From Mycobacterium sp. (lineage in GTDB: Bacteria; Actinomycetota; Actinomycetes; Mycobacteriales; Mycobacteriaceae), in contig NZ_SCRH01000030.1 in assembly GCF_004298145.1 (NCBI RefSeq), forward strand, positions 1 to 64,000: a stretch of DNA of 64,000 nt. Direction: 5' to 3'. The notes beneath the pieces are model-generated. The model saw nothing but the letters and a program-made list of their open reading frames with translations, did not search any database and was not told where the DNA came from. The position numbers and the translations under genes are program-made. Below are positions 27,590 to 35,719 of this stretch, in pieces; position 1 is the stretch's first letter; each line of letters begins with the position of its first letter.

Positions 27590-29026
27590 ATGCGCGAATA
27601 CCTGAAGTTCTACATCGACGGACAGTGGGTCGACCCGGTGCGGCCCAATCCTTTCGACGTGGAAAACCCGGCGACCGAGCAGGTTTCCGGGAAGATCTCG
27701 CTGGGGTCGGCGGCCGATGTCGACGTGGCGGTCAAAGCCGCCCGGCGAGCCTTCGCCAGCTGGTCGCAGAGCAGCCGCGAACAGCGCCTGGACCTGTTGC
27801 AGGCCATCCTCGCCGAATACCAGAAGCGCGCGGGCGATCTGGCCGAGGCGGTCACCGAGGAAATCGGCGCGCCGCCCTCGCTGGCCGCGGGTCCGCAGGT
27901 CTTCCTCGGCATCGGTCACCTCACCACGGCCATCGACGTGCTCAAGAACTTCAGCTTCGAAGAGCAACACGGGGCGACGCTGATCGCCAAGGAGCCGATC
28001 GGTGTCTGCGGCCTGATCACGCCCTGGAACTGGCCGATCAACCAGGTCGCGGTCAAGGTGTACCCGGCGTTGGCGACCGGCTGCACCGTCGTCCTGAAAC
28101 CGTCTGAGATCGCCCCGTATTCGCCCTACATCTTCGCCGAGATCCTGGCCGCCGCGGGCGTGCCGGCGGGCGTGTTCAACCTGGTCAATGGTGACGGGGC
28201 GGGCGTCGGTGTGGCCCTGGCGAGCCACCCCGACATCGACCTGGTGTCGTTCACCGGCTCCACCCGCGCCGGTATCGAGGTGGCCAAGAATGCCGCCCCG
28301 ACGGTGAAGCGAGTGACCCAAGAGCTCGGCGGCAAGAGCCCCAACATCGTCCTCGACGACGGCGGCTTTGCCGACGGTGTTAGCGCCGGCGTGGCCAACA
28401 TGATGCCCAACTCCGGGCAGAGTTGTAACGCACCGTCACGCATGCTGGTACCGAATTCACGCATGGCCGAGGCCATTACGATCGCGCGCGAGGCAGCGGA
28501 GCGAATCCAGGTGGGCAGCCCCGACGATGCGACGGCGATCGGGCCGGTGGCGTCGAAGGCGCAGTTCGACAAGGTGCAGCGCCTGATCCAGAAGGGTATC
28601 GACGAGGGCGCGACCGTGATCGCGGGAGGTCCGGGCCGCCCGGCGGGGCTGGACAAGGGGTATTACGTCAAGCCGACCGTCTTCGCGCATGTCACCAACG
28701 ACATGACGATCGCGCGGGAGGAGATCTTCGGCCCGGTGCTGTGCATCCTCGGCTATGACGACATCGGCCAAGCCGTCGAGATCGCCAATGACACCGAATA
28801 CGGCCTCGCCGGCTTCGTCTCGGGAGCCGACCTCGACAAGGCGCGGGAGATCGCCCGCAGGATCCGCGCGGGGTGGGTGACGATCAACCACGCCTTCGAC
28901 CTGAACTCGCCGTTCGGTGGCTACAAGCGCAGCGGCAATGGCCGTGAATGGAGCGAGTTCGGTTTCCACGAGTACCTGGAGGTCAAGAGCACCCTCGGCT
29001 ACGCGCCTGACCAGGCCGGCCAATAG
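27590..29026 (+). CDS. Aldehyde dehydrogenase (NAD(P)-dependent), last gene of rightward arm
   Basis: A 478-residue ALDH-superfamily enzyme with intact active site: Asn147 in TPWNWP, Glu245 in QELGGKSPN, Cys279 in NSGQSCNAPSR, and EEIFGPVL plus SPFGGYKRSGNGRE near the C-terminus. It oxidises an aldehyde to the acid. ATG 27590 is used; a GTG nine bases upstream is closer to the AAGGAAG box and is an alternative. It follows the ThDP enzyme after about 28 bases and completes the seven-gene arm. The natural reading is that it removes the aldehyde released by the ThDP enzyme or formed from an omega-alcohol. Confidence 0.92.
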   Translation: MREYLKFYIDGQWVDPVRPNPFDVENPATEQVSGKISLGSAADVDVAVKAARRAFASWSQSSREQRLDLLQAILAEYQKRAGDLAEAVTEEIGAPPSLAAGPQVFLGIGHLTTAIDVLKNFSFEEQHGATLIAKEPIGVCGLITPWNWPINQVAVKVYPALATGCTVVLKPSEIAPYSPYIFAEILAAAGVPAGVFNLVNGDGAGVGVALASHPDIDLVSFTGSTRAGIEVAKNAAPTVKRVTQELGGKSPNIVLDDGGFADGVSAGVANMMPNSGQSCNAPSRMLVPNSRMAEAITIAREAAERIQVGSPDDATAIGPVASKAQFDKVQRLIQKGIDEGATVIAGGPGRPAGLDKGYYVKPTVFAHVTNDMTIAREEIFGPVLCILGYDDIGQAVEIANDTEYGLAGFVSGADLDKAREIARRIRAGWVTINHAFDLNSPFGGYKRSGNGREWSEFGFHEYLEVKSTLGYAPDQAGQ

Positions 29027-29260
29027 CGCTTGCGCCCGAAATCCGAACGCACCACAGCGGAAAACCGGTTGCGTGTCCTGCACCGAATCCCGCGCGTCCG
29101 CCCTTAAGCTGGCTGCGTTCACGAGGAGGGGCAACGACGTATCGGCATCAACCATGGCGCCGGGCGGGATGGTAGTCACGGCGCGCTGACAGCGAGCACC
29201 GAGCCGGGCGGGTCTCACCCCGCACCGGCTCGTCGTACTCGGCCCCGGTGGGTCGCCCCC

Positions 29261-31255
29261 GTGCGCAGGGTTGGCCGGCTGGCGGTCTGGGACCGGCCGG
29301 AGCGGCGCAGCGGGATCCCGGCGCTCGACGGCCTGCGCGCGATCGCGGTCGCACTGGTGCTCATCGGGCACGGCGGCATTCCCGGTGTCAGCGGCGGATT
29401 CATCGGCGTCGACGTCTTCTTCGTTCTCAGCGGATTCCTGATCACCTCGTTGCTGCTGGACGAGCTGAGCCGCACCGGCCGCATCGAGCTCACCGGCTTC
29501 TGGATCCGGCGCGCGCGGCGGCTGCTGCCGGCGTTGGTGCTGATGGTGCTCACCGTGGCCGCGGCGCGCCAGCTGCTCCCCGAACGGTCGCTCGCCGGCC
29601 TGCGCGACGACGCCATCGCGGCGTTCGTGTGGATGGCGAACTGGCGGTTCGTCGCCCAGAAAACCGACTATTTCACCCAGGGCGCTCCGCCGTCGCCGCT
29701 GCAGCACACCTGGTCGCTCGGGGTGGAGGAGCAGTACTACTTCGTGTGGCCGCTGCTGCTGATCGTGGTCACCCTGCTACTGGCCGCACGCGCGAGGCGC
29801 CGTTTCACCCGGGCCACCATCGGCGGTGTGCGCTTCGCTATGTTCGTCATCGCCACCGTGGGGGCGTTGGTGTCCGCGGCGGTCGCCATCGTGATGGCGT
29901 CCGACGGCACCCGTGACCGGATCTATTTCGGCACCGACACCCGCGCGCAGGCGCTACTGGTCGGCGCGGCGGCCGCGGCACTGCTGGTGCGGGATTGGCC
30001 GTCGATGAACCGCGGCTGGTGCATGATCCGCACTCGGTGGGGGCGTCGCGCCGCCCGGATTCTGCCGCTGTTGGGTTTGGTGGGGTTGGCGGCGGCGACC
30101 CACTTCGCGACCGGTGCCAGCGGCGAATTTCGTCACGGCTTGCTGATCGGAGTCGCGATCGCGGCCGTGGTCGTCATCGCCCCGGTCGCGTTGGAGCAGC
30201 GCGGCGCCGTCGCACGCGTGCTCGCGTTGCCGCCGCTGGTGTGGCTCGGGACCATCTCCTACGGCGTCTACCTGTGGCACTGGCCAATCTTCTTGGCGCT
30301 CAACGGCGAACGGACAGGGTGGGCAGGGCTGCCGTTGTTCGCCGCGCGGTGTACCGCCACGGTGGTGGTCGCCGCCGCGTCGTATTGGGTGCTCGAGCAG
30401 CCCATCCGGCGCTGGCGCCCCGCTCGGGTGCCGTTACTGCCGTTGGCGGCCGCGACCGTGGCCAGCGCCGCGGCGGTGACGTTGTTGGTGGTTCCGGTGG
30501 GTACCGGCCCGGGGCTGCGTGAGGTGGGTTTGCCACCGGGCGTCTCGGCGGTCGCGGCGGTCTCGCCGTCACCACCGGGCGAAACCCGGCCGCGGGATCC
30601 CCATCGGCCATTCACCGTCTCGGTGTTCGGCGATTCGATCGGGTGGACGTGGATGCACTACCTTCCGCCGACACCGGGGTTCGCGTTCCTCGACCACACC
30701 GTCATCGGATGCAGCCTGGTGCGTGGCACGCCGTACCGCTATGTCGGCCAAACCCTCGAGCAAAGGTCCGAATGCGACGGCTGGCCGATCCGGTGGTCGT
30801 CGCAGATCAGCCAGGACCAGCCGGATGTCGCCCTGTTGATCATCGGCCGCTGGGAAACGGTGGATCGCGTCAACGAGGGCCAGTGGACCCATATCGGCGA
30901 CCCGACCTTCGACGCCTACCTCAACGGCGAGCTGGAGCGGGCGCTGACCATCGCGGGTTCCACCGGTGTCCGAGTGGTGGTCGCCACCGTGCCCTACAGC
31001 CGGGGCGGTGAAAAGCCGGACGGCCGGTTGTATCCGGAGGACCAGCCGGATCGAGTCAATCTGTGGAACACCATGTTGCGCAAGACGGTTGACCACCATC
31101 GAGGCGTCACGATCCTCGACCTGAACAAGAAGCTGTGCCCCGACGGCGTCTATACCGCCAAGGTCGACGGCATCAAGGTGCGCAGCGACGGTGTGCACCT
31201 GACCCCGGAAGGGGTGAAGTGGCTGACACCGTGGCTCGAGGAGTCGCTGAGGTAG
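29261..31255 (+). CDS. Membrane acyltransferase with C-terminal SGNH domain (Rv0111-like)
   Basis: A 664-residue fusion. Residues 20-400 are an acyltransferase-3 (OafA/YrhL) membrane domain with about ten helices: IPALDGLRAIAVALVLIGH, FIGVDVFFVLSGFLI, the WSLGVEEQYYFVWPLL signature and ISYGVYLWHWPIF. From about 430 a periplasmic SGNH hydrolase-type domain follows, with VFGDSIGWTW near 456 and DGVHLTPEG near 643. Such fusions O-acylate cell-wall or surface glycans, the SGNH part handling the acyl group outside the membrane. M. tuberculosis Rv0111 has the same size and architecture. The start is GTG 29261; no good ribosome-binding site is visible. Confidence 0.88.
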   Translation: MRRVGRLAVWDRPERRSGIPALDGLRAIAVALVLIGHGGIPGVSGGFIGVDVFFVLSGFLITSLLLDELSRTGRIELTGFWIRRARRLLPALVLMVLTVAAARQLLPERSLAGLRDDAIAAFVWMANWRFVAQKTDYFTQGAPPSPLQHTWSLGVEEQYYFVWPLLLIVVTLLLAARARRRFTRATIGGVRFAMFVIATVGALVSAAVAIVMASDGTRDRIYFGTDTRAQALLVGAAAAALLVRDWPSMNRGWCMIRTRWGRRAARILPLLGLVGLAAATHFATGASGEFRHGLLIGVAIAAVVVIAPVALEQRGAVARVLALPPLVWLGTISYGVYLWHWPIFLALNGERTGWAGLPLFAARCTATVVVAAASYWVLEQPIRRWRPARVPLLPLAAATVASAAAVTLLVVPVGTGPGLREVGLPPGVSAVAAVSPSPPGETRPRDPHRPFTVSVFGDSIGWTWMHYLPPTPGFAFLDHTVIGCSLVRGTPYRYVGQTLEQRSECDGWPIRWSSQISQDQPDVALLIIGRWETVDRVNEGQWTHIGDPTFDAYLNGELERALTIAGSTGVRVVVATVPYSRGGEKPDGRLYPEDQPDRVNLWNTMLRKTVDHHRGVTILDLNKKLCPDGVYTAKVDGIKVRSDGVHLTPEGVKWLTPWLEESLR

Positions 31256-31274
31256 CTCTGCTGAGGTAATTCTC

Positions 31275-31934
31275 CTAATTGCTTGTGCGGCAGCTGATTT
31301 CCATGCTGTCGCTGTCGCGAACGTGGAAGTTGAAGCTGACATAGCCGTTGTCCGGATTGCGAACCCGGTCGAGATAGGGCTGGGTGTCGGCCGAATTGGT
31401 GTTGTCGGCCACGACCAGTACACCCGGTGAGAGCCGCGGTTCGAGCAGCTCGATCACCGATAGATACAGATCCTTCCAGCCGTCGAGCAAGACGAAGTCG
31501 ACCGGCCCGTCCAACTCCGCCAGCGTGGACAGCGCGTCCCCGTCGAGGATGGTGATCACGTCACCCAGGCCGGTCTCGGCGAACGTCTGTTTGGCCGCGG
31601 CGATCTTGGTGGCGCTGAGCTCGGTGGTCACCACCCGGCCGCTCCCGTTGTCGCGCACCGCGGCGGCCAGGTGAACGGCGGAAATGCCGAATGACATCCC
31701 GAATTCGACGACGGTCGCCGGGCGGGTGGCGCGTACCAGTGAATACAGCAGGCGGCCGGCTTCGGGCGTGACCGGGATGTAGAACTCGCTCATCGCCTCG
31801 GCCCGCTCCCGGGCGGTCATCGGCTGATCGAATGTGCCACGCCGCTCGCGCAACAGCGGCATCTGGTTCTTCGACTCGGCATACATGCGGTCGAGCGTCG
31901 ATGCGACCCTGGGATCCTGCAACGTTGTGGTCAT
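31275..31934 (-). CDS. Class I SAM-dependent O-methyltransferase
   Basis: A 219-residue methyltransferase of the CmcI/COMT-like group. The SAM-binding motif is VVEFGMSFGISAVHLAAA; the acidic residue after strand 2 is in VVTTELSATK; FVLLDGWKDLYLSVIELL and GVLVVADNTNSADT give the catalytic DxW/DN pattern of metal-dependent O-methyltransferases. ATG 31934 begins MTTTLQDPRV; the frame continues to 32171, but that part overlaps the riboswitch region and is unlike protein. It is convergent with the acyltransferase across 19 bases and divergent from the M-box transcript. The acceptor is unknown. Confidence 0.83.
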   Translation of the reverse strand: MTTTLQDPRVASTLDRMYAESKNQMPLLRERRGTFDQPMTARERAEAMSEFYIPVTPEAGRLLYSLVRATRPATVVEFGMSFGISAVHLAAAVRDNGSGRVVTTELSATKIAAAKQTFAETGLGDVITILDGDALSTLAELDGPVDFVLLDGWKDLYLSVIELLEPRLSPGVLVVADNTNSADTQPYLDRVRNPDNGYVSFNFHVRDSDSMEISCRTSN

Positions 31935-32039
31935 GACGGCGAGCCTAGGTGTGGAGCCTGGGAGACCGGCGGCGGCGCCACGCTGGGCGTCAATGAGTTT
32001 GACGAGCCCGGGCCGCGGTGTCACTATGGACTCCGCAAG

Positions 32040-32255
32040 CACCTCGGTAGGTGAGGCGTCTGCATGGATACAGGCCACTGACCCCGAACGTCGAGAGACG
32101 CCCCGGGTCAGGACAGCTCTTCCCGGACCCAAGGGTTGAGCCCAAGTGGCTTCTGGACGAGGAGCGATCACAAGCGCGGCGAAGCCGCGCAGCGGGTCGC
32201 GACCATCGGTTATGTCCGGATACGCCGTGCAGTGCCGAAGCTCCGACGAGAGGGG
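32040..32255 (+). ncRNA. M-box (ykoK) magnesium riboswitch
   Basis: The RNA keeps the strongly conserved M-box blocks in order. The 5' block GGTAGGTGAGGC (32046-32057) matches GUUAGGUGAGGC of Bacillus mgtE. TGCATGGATACAGGC and CTGACCCC follow, then AGAGACGCC and GGGTCAGGACAG. The 3' block, GTGCAGTGCCGAAGCTCCGACGA (about 32227-32249), matches ACAGUGCUAAAGCUCUACGA. TCGG near the 5' end pairs with CCGA near the 3' end to close P1. M-boxes bind Mg2+ and switch off expression when magnesium is plentiful. A possible -35 (TTGACG) lies at 31999-32004. Downstream lie a leader ORF, a small gene and a magnesium-type transporter. Ends are approximate. Confidence 0.88.
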
Positions 32256-32357
32256 TGCGACCGGCGGTCTTTATGCTGTCGGTCATTCCTGCCTCTTCCG
32301 TTCAGGTGAATGTGGTGACACCCGCGTGTGTCCTGGCTGTGAGGAGGTGAGGGCGAG

Positions 32358-32432
32358 ATGAGTCCCGGCGATAGTCCGTATCCGAATTTCGTTTTGTCCC
32401 GATCCGGCTCCGGCATTCCTGCCGCCGCCTGA
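32358..32432 (+). CDS. Short leader ORF (24 codons) downstream of the M-box
   Basis: ATG 32358 follows a strong purine-rich site (GAGGAGGTGAGGGCGAG) and opens a 24-residue frame, MSPGDSPYPNFVLSRSGSGI then PAAA, ending at TGA 32432. Four prolines lie in 21 residues, three within the first nine. It sits between the aptamer and the next gene, where a riboswitch expression platform is expected. Proline-containing leader peptides regulate magnesium transporter genes in enteric bacteria (mgtL), so translation of this peptide might take part in control. Its expression is unproven; it could be chance. Confidence 0.4.
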   Translation: MSPGDSPYPNFVLSRSGSGIPAAA

Positions 32433-32510
32433 CCTCGCTTCTGGTCCTGAGCGGCTCACATACCGCACGGATTATGTCGATGCCGATCGGGCTTCTGGCA
32501 GGAGAAGATC

Positions 32511-32726
32511 ATGGCTTTTGTTGTTACGCACCGTTTTTCCGCTGTTTCGAAGGGGCGCGGGCGGTCCATGCTGCGCGCGGGCCGATTGCTGGCCGACAAG
32601 TTGCACCTGCGGGCCAACCTGACCCCGCAGGAGCGGGCCAACCTGTACGTCTCGCGGATGCCGATCGCGGTGGTCACAGCCTCGCTGGGCGGGCACGCGT
32701 CGCGCCGCCCCGACAACCGCTGGTGA
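32511..32726 (+). CDS. Small conserved-looking protein between M-box and transporter
   Basis: A 71-residue protein starting at ATG 32511, six bases after an AGGAG site, one of the best start contexts in the region. It is basic, with a predicted amphipathic N-terminal half (MLRAGRLLADKLHLRANL) and a conserved-looking TPQERANLYVSRMPIAVV segment. No membrane helix or known domain is recognised. As I recall, a mycobacterial M-box elsewhere (upstream of Rv1535) also precedes a small protein of unknown function of similar size, so this may be a relative; the sequence comparison was not possible here. It is 73 bases upstream of the transporter and probably co-transcribed. Confidence 0.6.
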   Translation: MAFVVTHRFSAVSKGRGRSMLRAGRLLADKLHLRANLTPQERANLYVSRMPIAVVTASLGGHASRRPDNRW

Positions 32727-32799
32727 CCTGTTCCGCGTATCGCGTGCAACCGCATCTCCTCTCCGCGAGGTGAGAACCATTCGAGACAGCGAGGATCAG

Positions 32800-34602
32800 A
32801 TGACGTCGATCCACACCCACGGGGGCCGTCGCAGCCCGGTCTTCGGCCGCACGGCCACCGCCGCGCAACGCCCGCCCGTCGACGCGCAGGGGCCAACGGT
32901 GCTGGACACCGCGCACGTCGGCGACATCGTCGGCGCGTTCGGCCGGATCCGGCGCGACGGCACCGGCGGGGCGTCCAGTGGCCGCTGGCGGCGGCTGAAG
33001 ACATTGGCCGTCATCAGCGGTCCCGGCCTGATCGTCATGGTCGGCGACAACGACGCCGGCGGCGTCGCAACCTACGCACAGGCCGGCCAGGACTACGGGA
33101 TGGGCCTGCTGTGGACGCTGGCGTTGATGATTCCGGTGCTGTATGTGAACCAGGAAATGGTGCTGCGGCTGGGCGCGGTCGCCCGGGTGGGTCACGCACG
33201 CTTGATATTCGAACGGTTCGGCAAATTCTGGGGCGCCTTCAGCGTCGGTGATCTGTTGATCCTGAACGCCTTGACGATCGTCACCGAATTCATCGGTGTG
33301 TCACTGGCTCTCGGTTTCTTGGGCTGCCCGAAGATCGTCGCCGTCCCGGCCGCCGCGGTGCTGCTGTTCGCCGTCGTGGCCGGGGGGTCGTTTCGCCGAT
33401 GGGAGCGGTTGATGTTCCTGCTGATCGCGGTGAACGTGCTGATAATCCCGATGGTGCTGCTGGTGCGTCCGGCCCCGAAAGCGACCGCGGCCGGGCTGAT
33501 CCCGCAATTCCCCGGTGGGCTGAACTCGACCGTGCTGCTGCTGGTGGTCGCGATCGTGGGAACCACGGTCGCGCCGTGGCAGCTGTTCTTCCAGCAGTCC
33601 AACGTGGTGGACAAGCGCATCACCGCGCGCTGGATCCCTTACGGGCGAGCCGATTTGGTGATCGGAATCGTCGTGGTCATGGTCGGGGCGACGGCGCTGA
33701 TGGCGGTGACGGCGTTCGGATTGTCGGGTACCGCCGAGGCCGGTCACTTCACCGACGCCGGCTCGGTCGCCGCGGGGTTGTCCAGGCATCTGGGGGGCAC
33801 CGTGGGGGTGCTGTTTGCGATCATCCTGCTGGACGCATCGCTGATCGGCGCGAACGCCGTCGGCCTGGCCACCACCTATGCCGTCGGTGACGCCATGGGC
33901 AAGCGGCACTCATTGCATTGGAAGGTCAACGAGGCCCCGCTGTTCTACGGCGGCTACGCGGTGCTGCTTGCGGTTTCGGCGGCGGTCTCCTTCAGCCCCG
34001 ACCACGTCCTGGGCCTGGTGACCCAAGGTGTGCAGGCGCTCGCCGGCGTGCTGCTTCCGTCGGCGACCGTCTTTCTGGTGTTGCTGTGCAATGACCGCGC
34101 GGTGCTGGGGCCGTGGGTGAACACGGTGCGGCAGAACATCATTGCGTGGACCATCGTCTGGGGTCTGGTGCTGTTGTCCCTGGCATTGACGGCGACGACC
34201 TTCTTCCCCGATCTGTCCACGGCCACCATCGAGACCGGGCTCGGCGCCGGTGCCGTGGTCGGCATCGTCGGTGGTGCGGTGATGATCATCGTCGGCCGGC
34301 GGCAACGCGGCCTGGCCGACGCGGAAGCCATCGTGCGCACCCTCGGAGGCGGTCTGGACCCGGAGCAGGTCGACGAACTGGACGACGCCGCATCGCTCAC
34401 GCGTGCCGAGCGGCGGGCCGTGCGCCGGCAGGATCGGGCCAGCTGGCAAACCCCCAACCTGGCGCTGCTCGACCGGCCCGCGATGTCCTCGATGCGCAGG
34501 GCGGGCTTGCTCACCCTGCGGGGCTATCTCGTGGTTGCCGTTGCCTTCGTCGTCCTCAAGATCGTGCAGGCCGGTATCGTCGGGCCGGTCGCGTCACTGT
34601 GA
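32800..34602 (+). CDS. NRAMP-related metal transporter, magnesium-type (NRMT-like)
   Basis: A 600-residue membrane protein with about eleven helices and cytosolic tails of about 65 residues (N) and 80 residues (C). The fold is NRAMP/MntH: SGPGLIVMVGDNDAGG in helix 1 (motif at 82-88) and GTTVAPWQLFFQQS in helix 6 (APW at 258-260). Canonical Mn/Fe transporters have DPGN and MPH at these sites. Loss of the helix-6 Met and the GDNDAGG motif are features described for NRAMP-related magnesium transporters. The upstream M-box supports Mg2+ as substrate. ATG 32800 has a GAGGA site; GTG 32770 would add ten residues. It overlaps the convergent oxidoreductase by 9 bases. Confidence 0.85.
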   Translation: MTSIHTHGGRRSPVFGRTATAAQRPPVDAQGPTVLDTAHVGDIVGAFGRIRRDGTGGASSGRWRRLKTLAVISGPGLIVMVGDNDAGGVATYAQAGQDYGMGLLWTLALMIPVLYVNQEMVLRLGAVARVGHARLIFERFGKFWGAFSVGDLLILNALTIVTEFIGVSLALGFLGCPKIVAVPAAAVLLFAVVAGGSFRRWERLMFLLIAVNVLIIPMVLLVRPAPKATAAGLIPQFPGGLNSTVLLLVVAIVGTTVAPWQLFFQQSNVVDKRITARWIPYGRADLVIGIVVVMVGATALMAVTAFGLSGTAEAGHFTDAGSVAAGLSRHLGGTVGVLFAIILLDASLIGANAVGLATTYAVGDAMGKRHSLHWKVNEAPLFYGGYAVLLAVSAAVSFSPDHVLGLVTQGVQALAGVLLPSATVFLVLLCNDRAVLGPWVNTVRQNIIAWTIVWGLVLLSLALTATTFFPDLSTATIETGLGAGAVVGIVGGAVMIIVGRRQRGLADAEAIVRTLGGGLDPEQVDELDDAASLTRAERRAVRRQDRASWQTPNLALLDRPAMSSMRRAGLLTLRGYLVVAVAFVVLKIVQAGIVGPVASL

Positions 34603-35538
34603 GTCGGTAGGCAGCAGAACGATTTTCCCGTGGGTGTGTCGTTGTTCGAGTTCGGCGAAGGCGTCGGCGACCCGGTCCAGTGGATAGGTTGCGGCGACGT
34701 CGAATTCGATGGCGCCCGAAACGATCAGGCCGGCCATCTCGGAGAGCACTTCCGGTGTCGAGGCGTCCATGCTGCCCTCGGTCTTGGCACCCACCTCGCC
34801 GGCCTTCTGAAAGGCGATGATGGTGTCGATCCGCTCGGGCGCCACGCCGAGGTCGACGGCGAGCTGGACGTAGTCCGCGCCGAACAGGTCGATGAACGCG
34901 TCGATTCCGTCCGGCGCCGCGTCGCGCAGCCGCCCGGTGAGCCCGTCACCGTAGGCGATCGGGATGACGCCGTGCGCGCGCAGCCAGTCGGCGTTCCCGG
35001 CGCCTGCGATGCCGAGTACGCGCGCCTCGCGTAGTACCAGCAGCTGGACGACCAGACTGCCCACGCCGCCGGCGGCCGCGGACACGGCGACCGTCTGACC
35101 CGGTTGGGGGGCTACCGCGCGGACGGCCGCGTACGCCGTCACACCGACCACGTAGAGCGAACCCGCTGTCTCCCAACTGAGTTGGGCGGGCTTGCGGATC
35201 AATTGGCCCACCGGAACGGCGGTGTGGGTCGCGTGGCTGGACCGGCGCAAACTGAATCCCAACACCTCGTCACCGACCGAAAACTCGGTGACTCCTGGCG
35301 CCACCGCGGTCACGACGCCGGCGAGGTCGCTGCCCTCGCCGGAGGGAAAGGTGGCGGGGAACATCTCGTGCATCGCCCCGACCCGGATGCCGGCCTCGCC
35401 GGGGTTGATCCCGGCCGCGCGAACTTCGACGACCACCTCACCCGGGCCGGCCGTGGGCATATCGATGTCCGCCACATACAACACCTCACGGCCTCCGTAG
35501 CGGTCGAACCGTACGGCGCGCGCTCCTGCAGCCGTCAT
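34594..35538 (-). CDS. Zinc-type quinone oxidoreductase (MDR family)
   Basis: A 314-residue medium-chain reductase of the quinone oxidoreductase group: AAGINPGEAGIR in the catalytic domain, the NADPH motif AAAGGVGSLVVQLL, and C-terminal YPLDRVADAFAELEQRHTHGKIVL. It lacks both zinc-ligand clusters of alcohol dehydrogenases. Such enzymes reduce quinones or activated double bonds. ATG 35538 follows GAGGAG at six bases; the frame continues to 35889 without protein-like content. It is convergent with the transporter gene. The substrate is unknown. Confidence 0.87.
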   Translation of the reverse strand: MTAAGARAVRFDRYGGREVLYVADIDMPTAGPGEVVVEVRAAGINPGEAGIRVGAMHEMFPATFPSGEGSDLAGVVTAVAPGVTEFSVGDEVLGFSLRRSSHATHTAVPVGQLIRKPAQLSWETAGSLYVVGVTAYAAVRAVAPQPGQTVAVSAAAGGVGSLVVQLLVLREARVLGIAGAGNADWLRAHGVIPIAYGDGLTGRLRDAAPDGIDAFIDLFGADYVQLAVDLGVAPERIDTIIAFQKAGEVGAKTEGSMDASTPEVLSEMAGLIVSGAIEFDVAATYPLDRVADAFAELEQRHTHGKIVLLPTDSQ

Positions 35539-35719
35539 CCCGATCTCCTCACCGCGCGATGATGCTCCCACCCACGCCAGCATAGGCACGCAAAGAGCTA
35601 CCCACCGGCGGCCCGTTGGGCTTATGTTCGTAACAGCTGCCGGGTTTCCACCCGCAATTCGGGGGCGGCGTCGGGGGCCTAGCGCAACTGGACACGGATG
35701 ACGTGTGGAAGGAACGTGC

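Noticed and set aside
32800..34602. Calling the transporter a manganese/iron MntH
   Set aside because: The DPGN and MPH metal-site motifs are replaced by GDNDAGG and APW, and the leader is an M-box rather than a manganese riboswitch.
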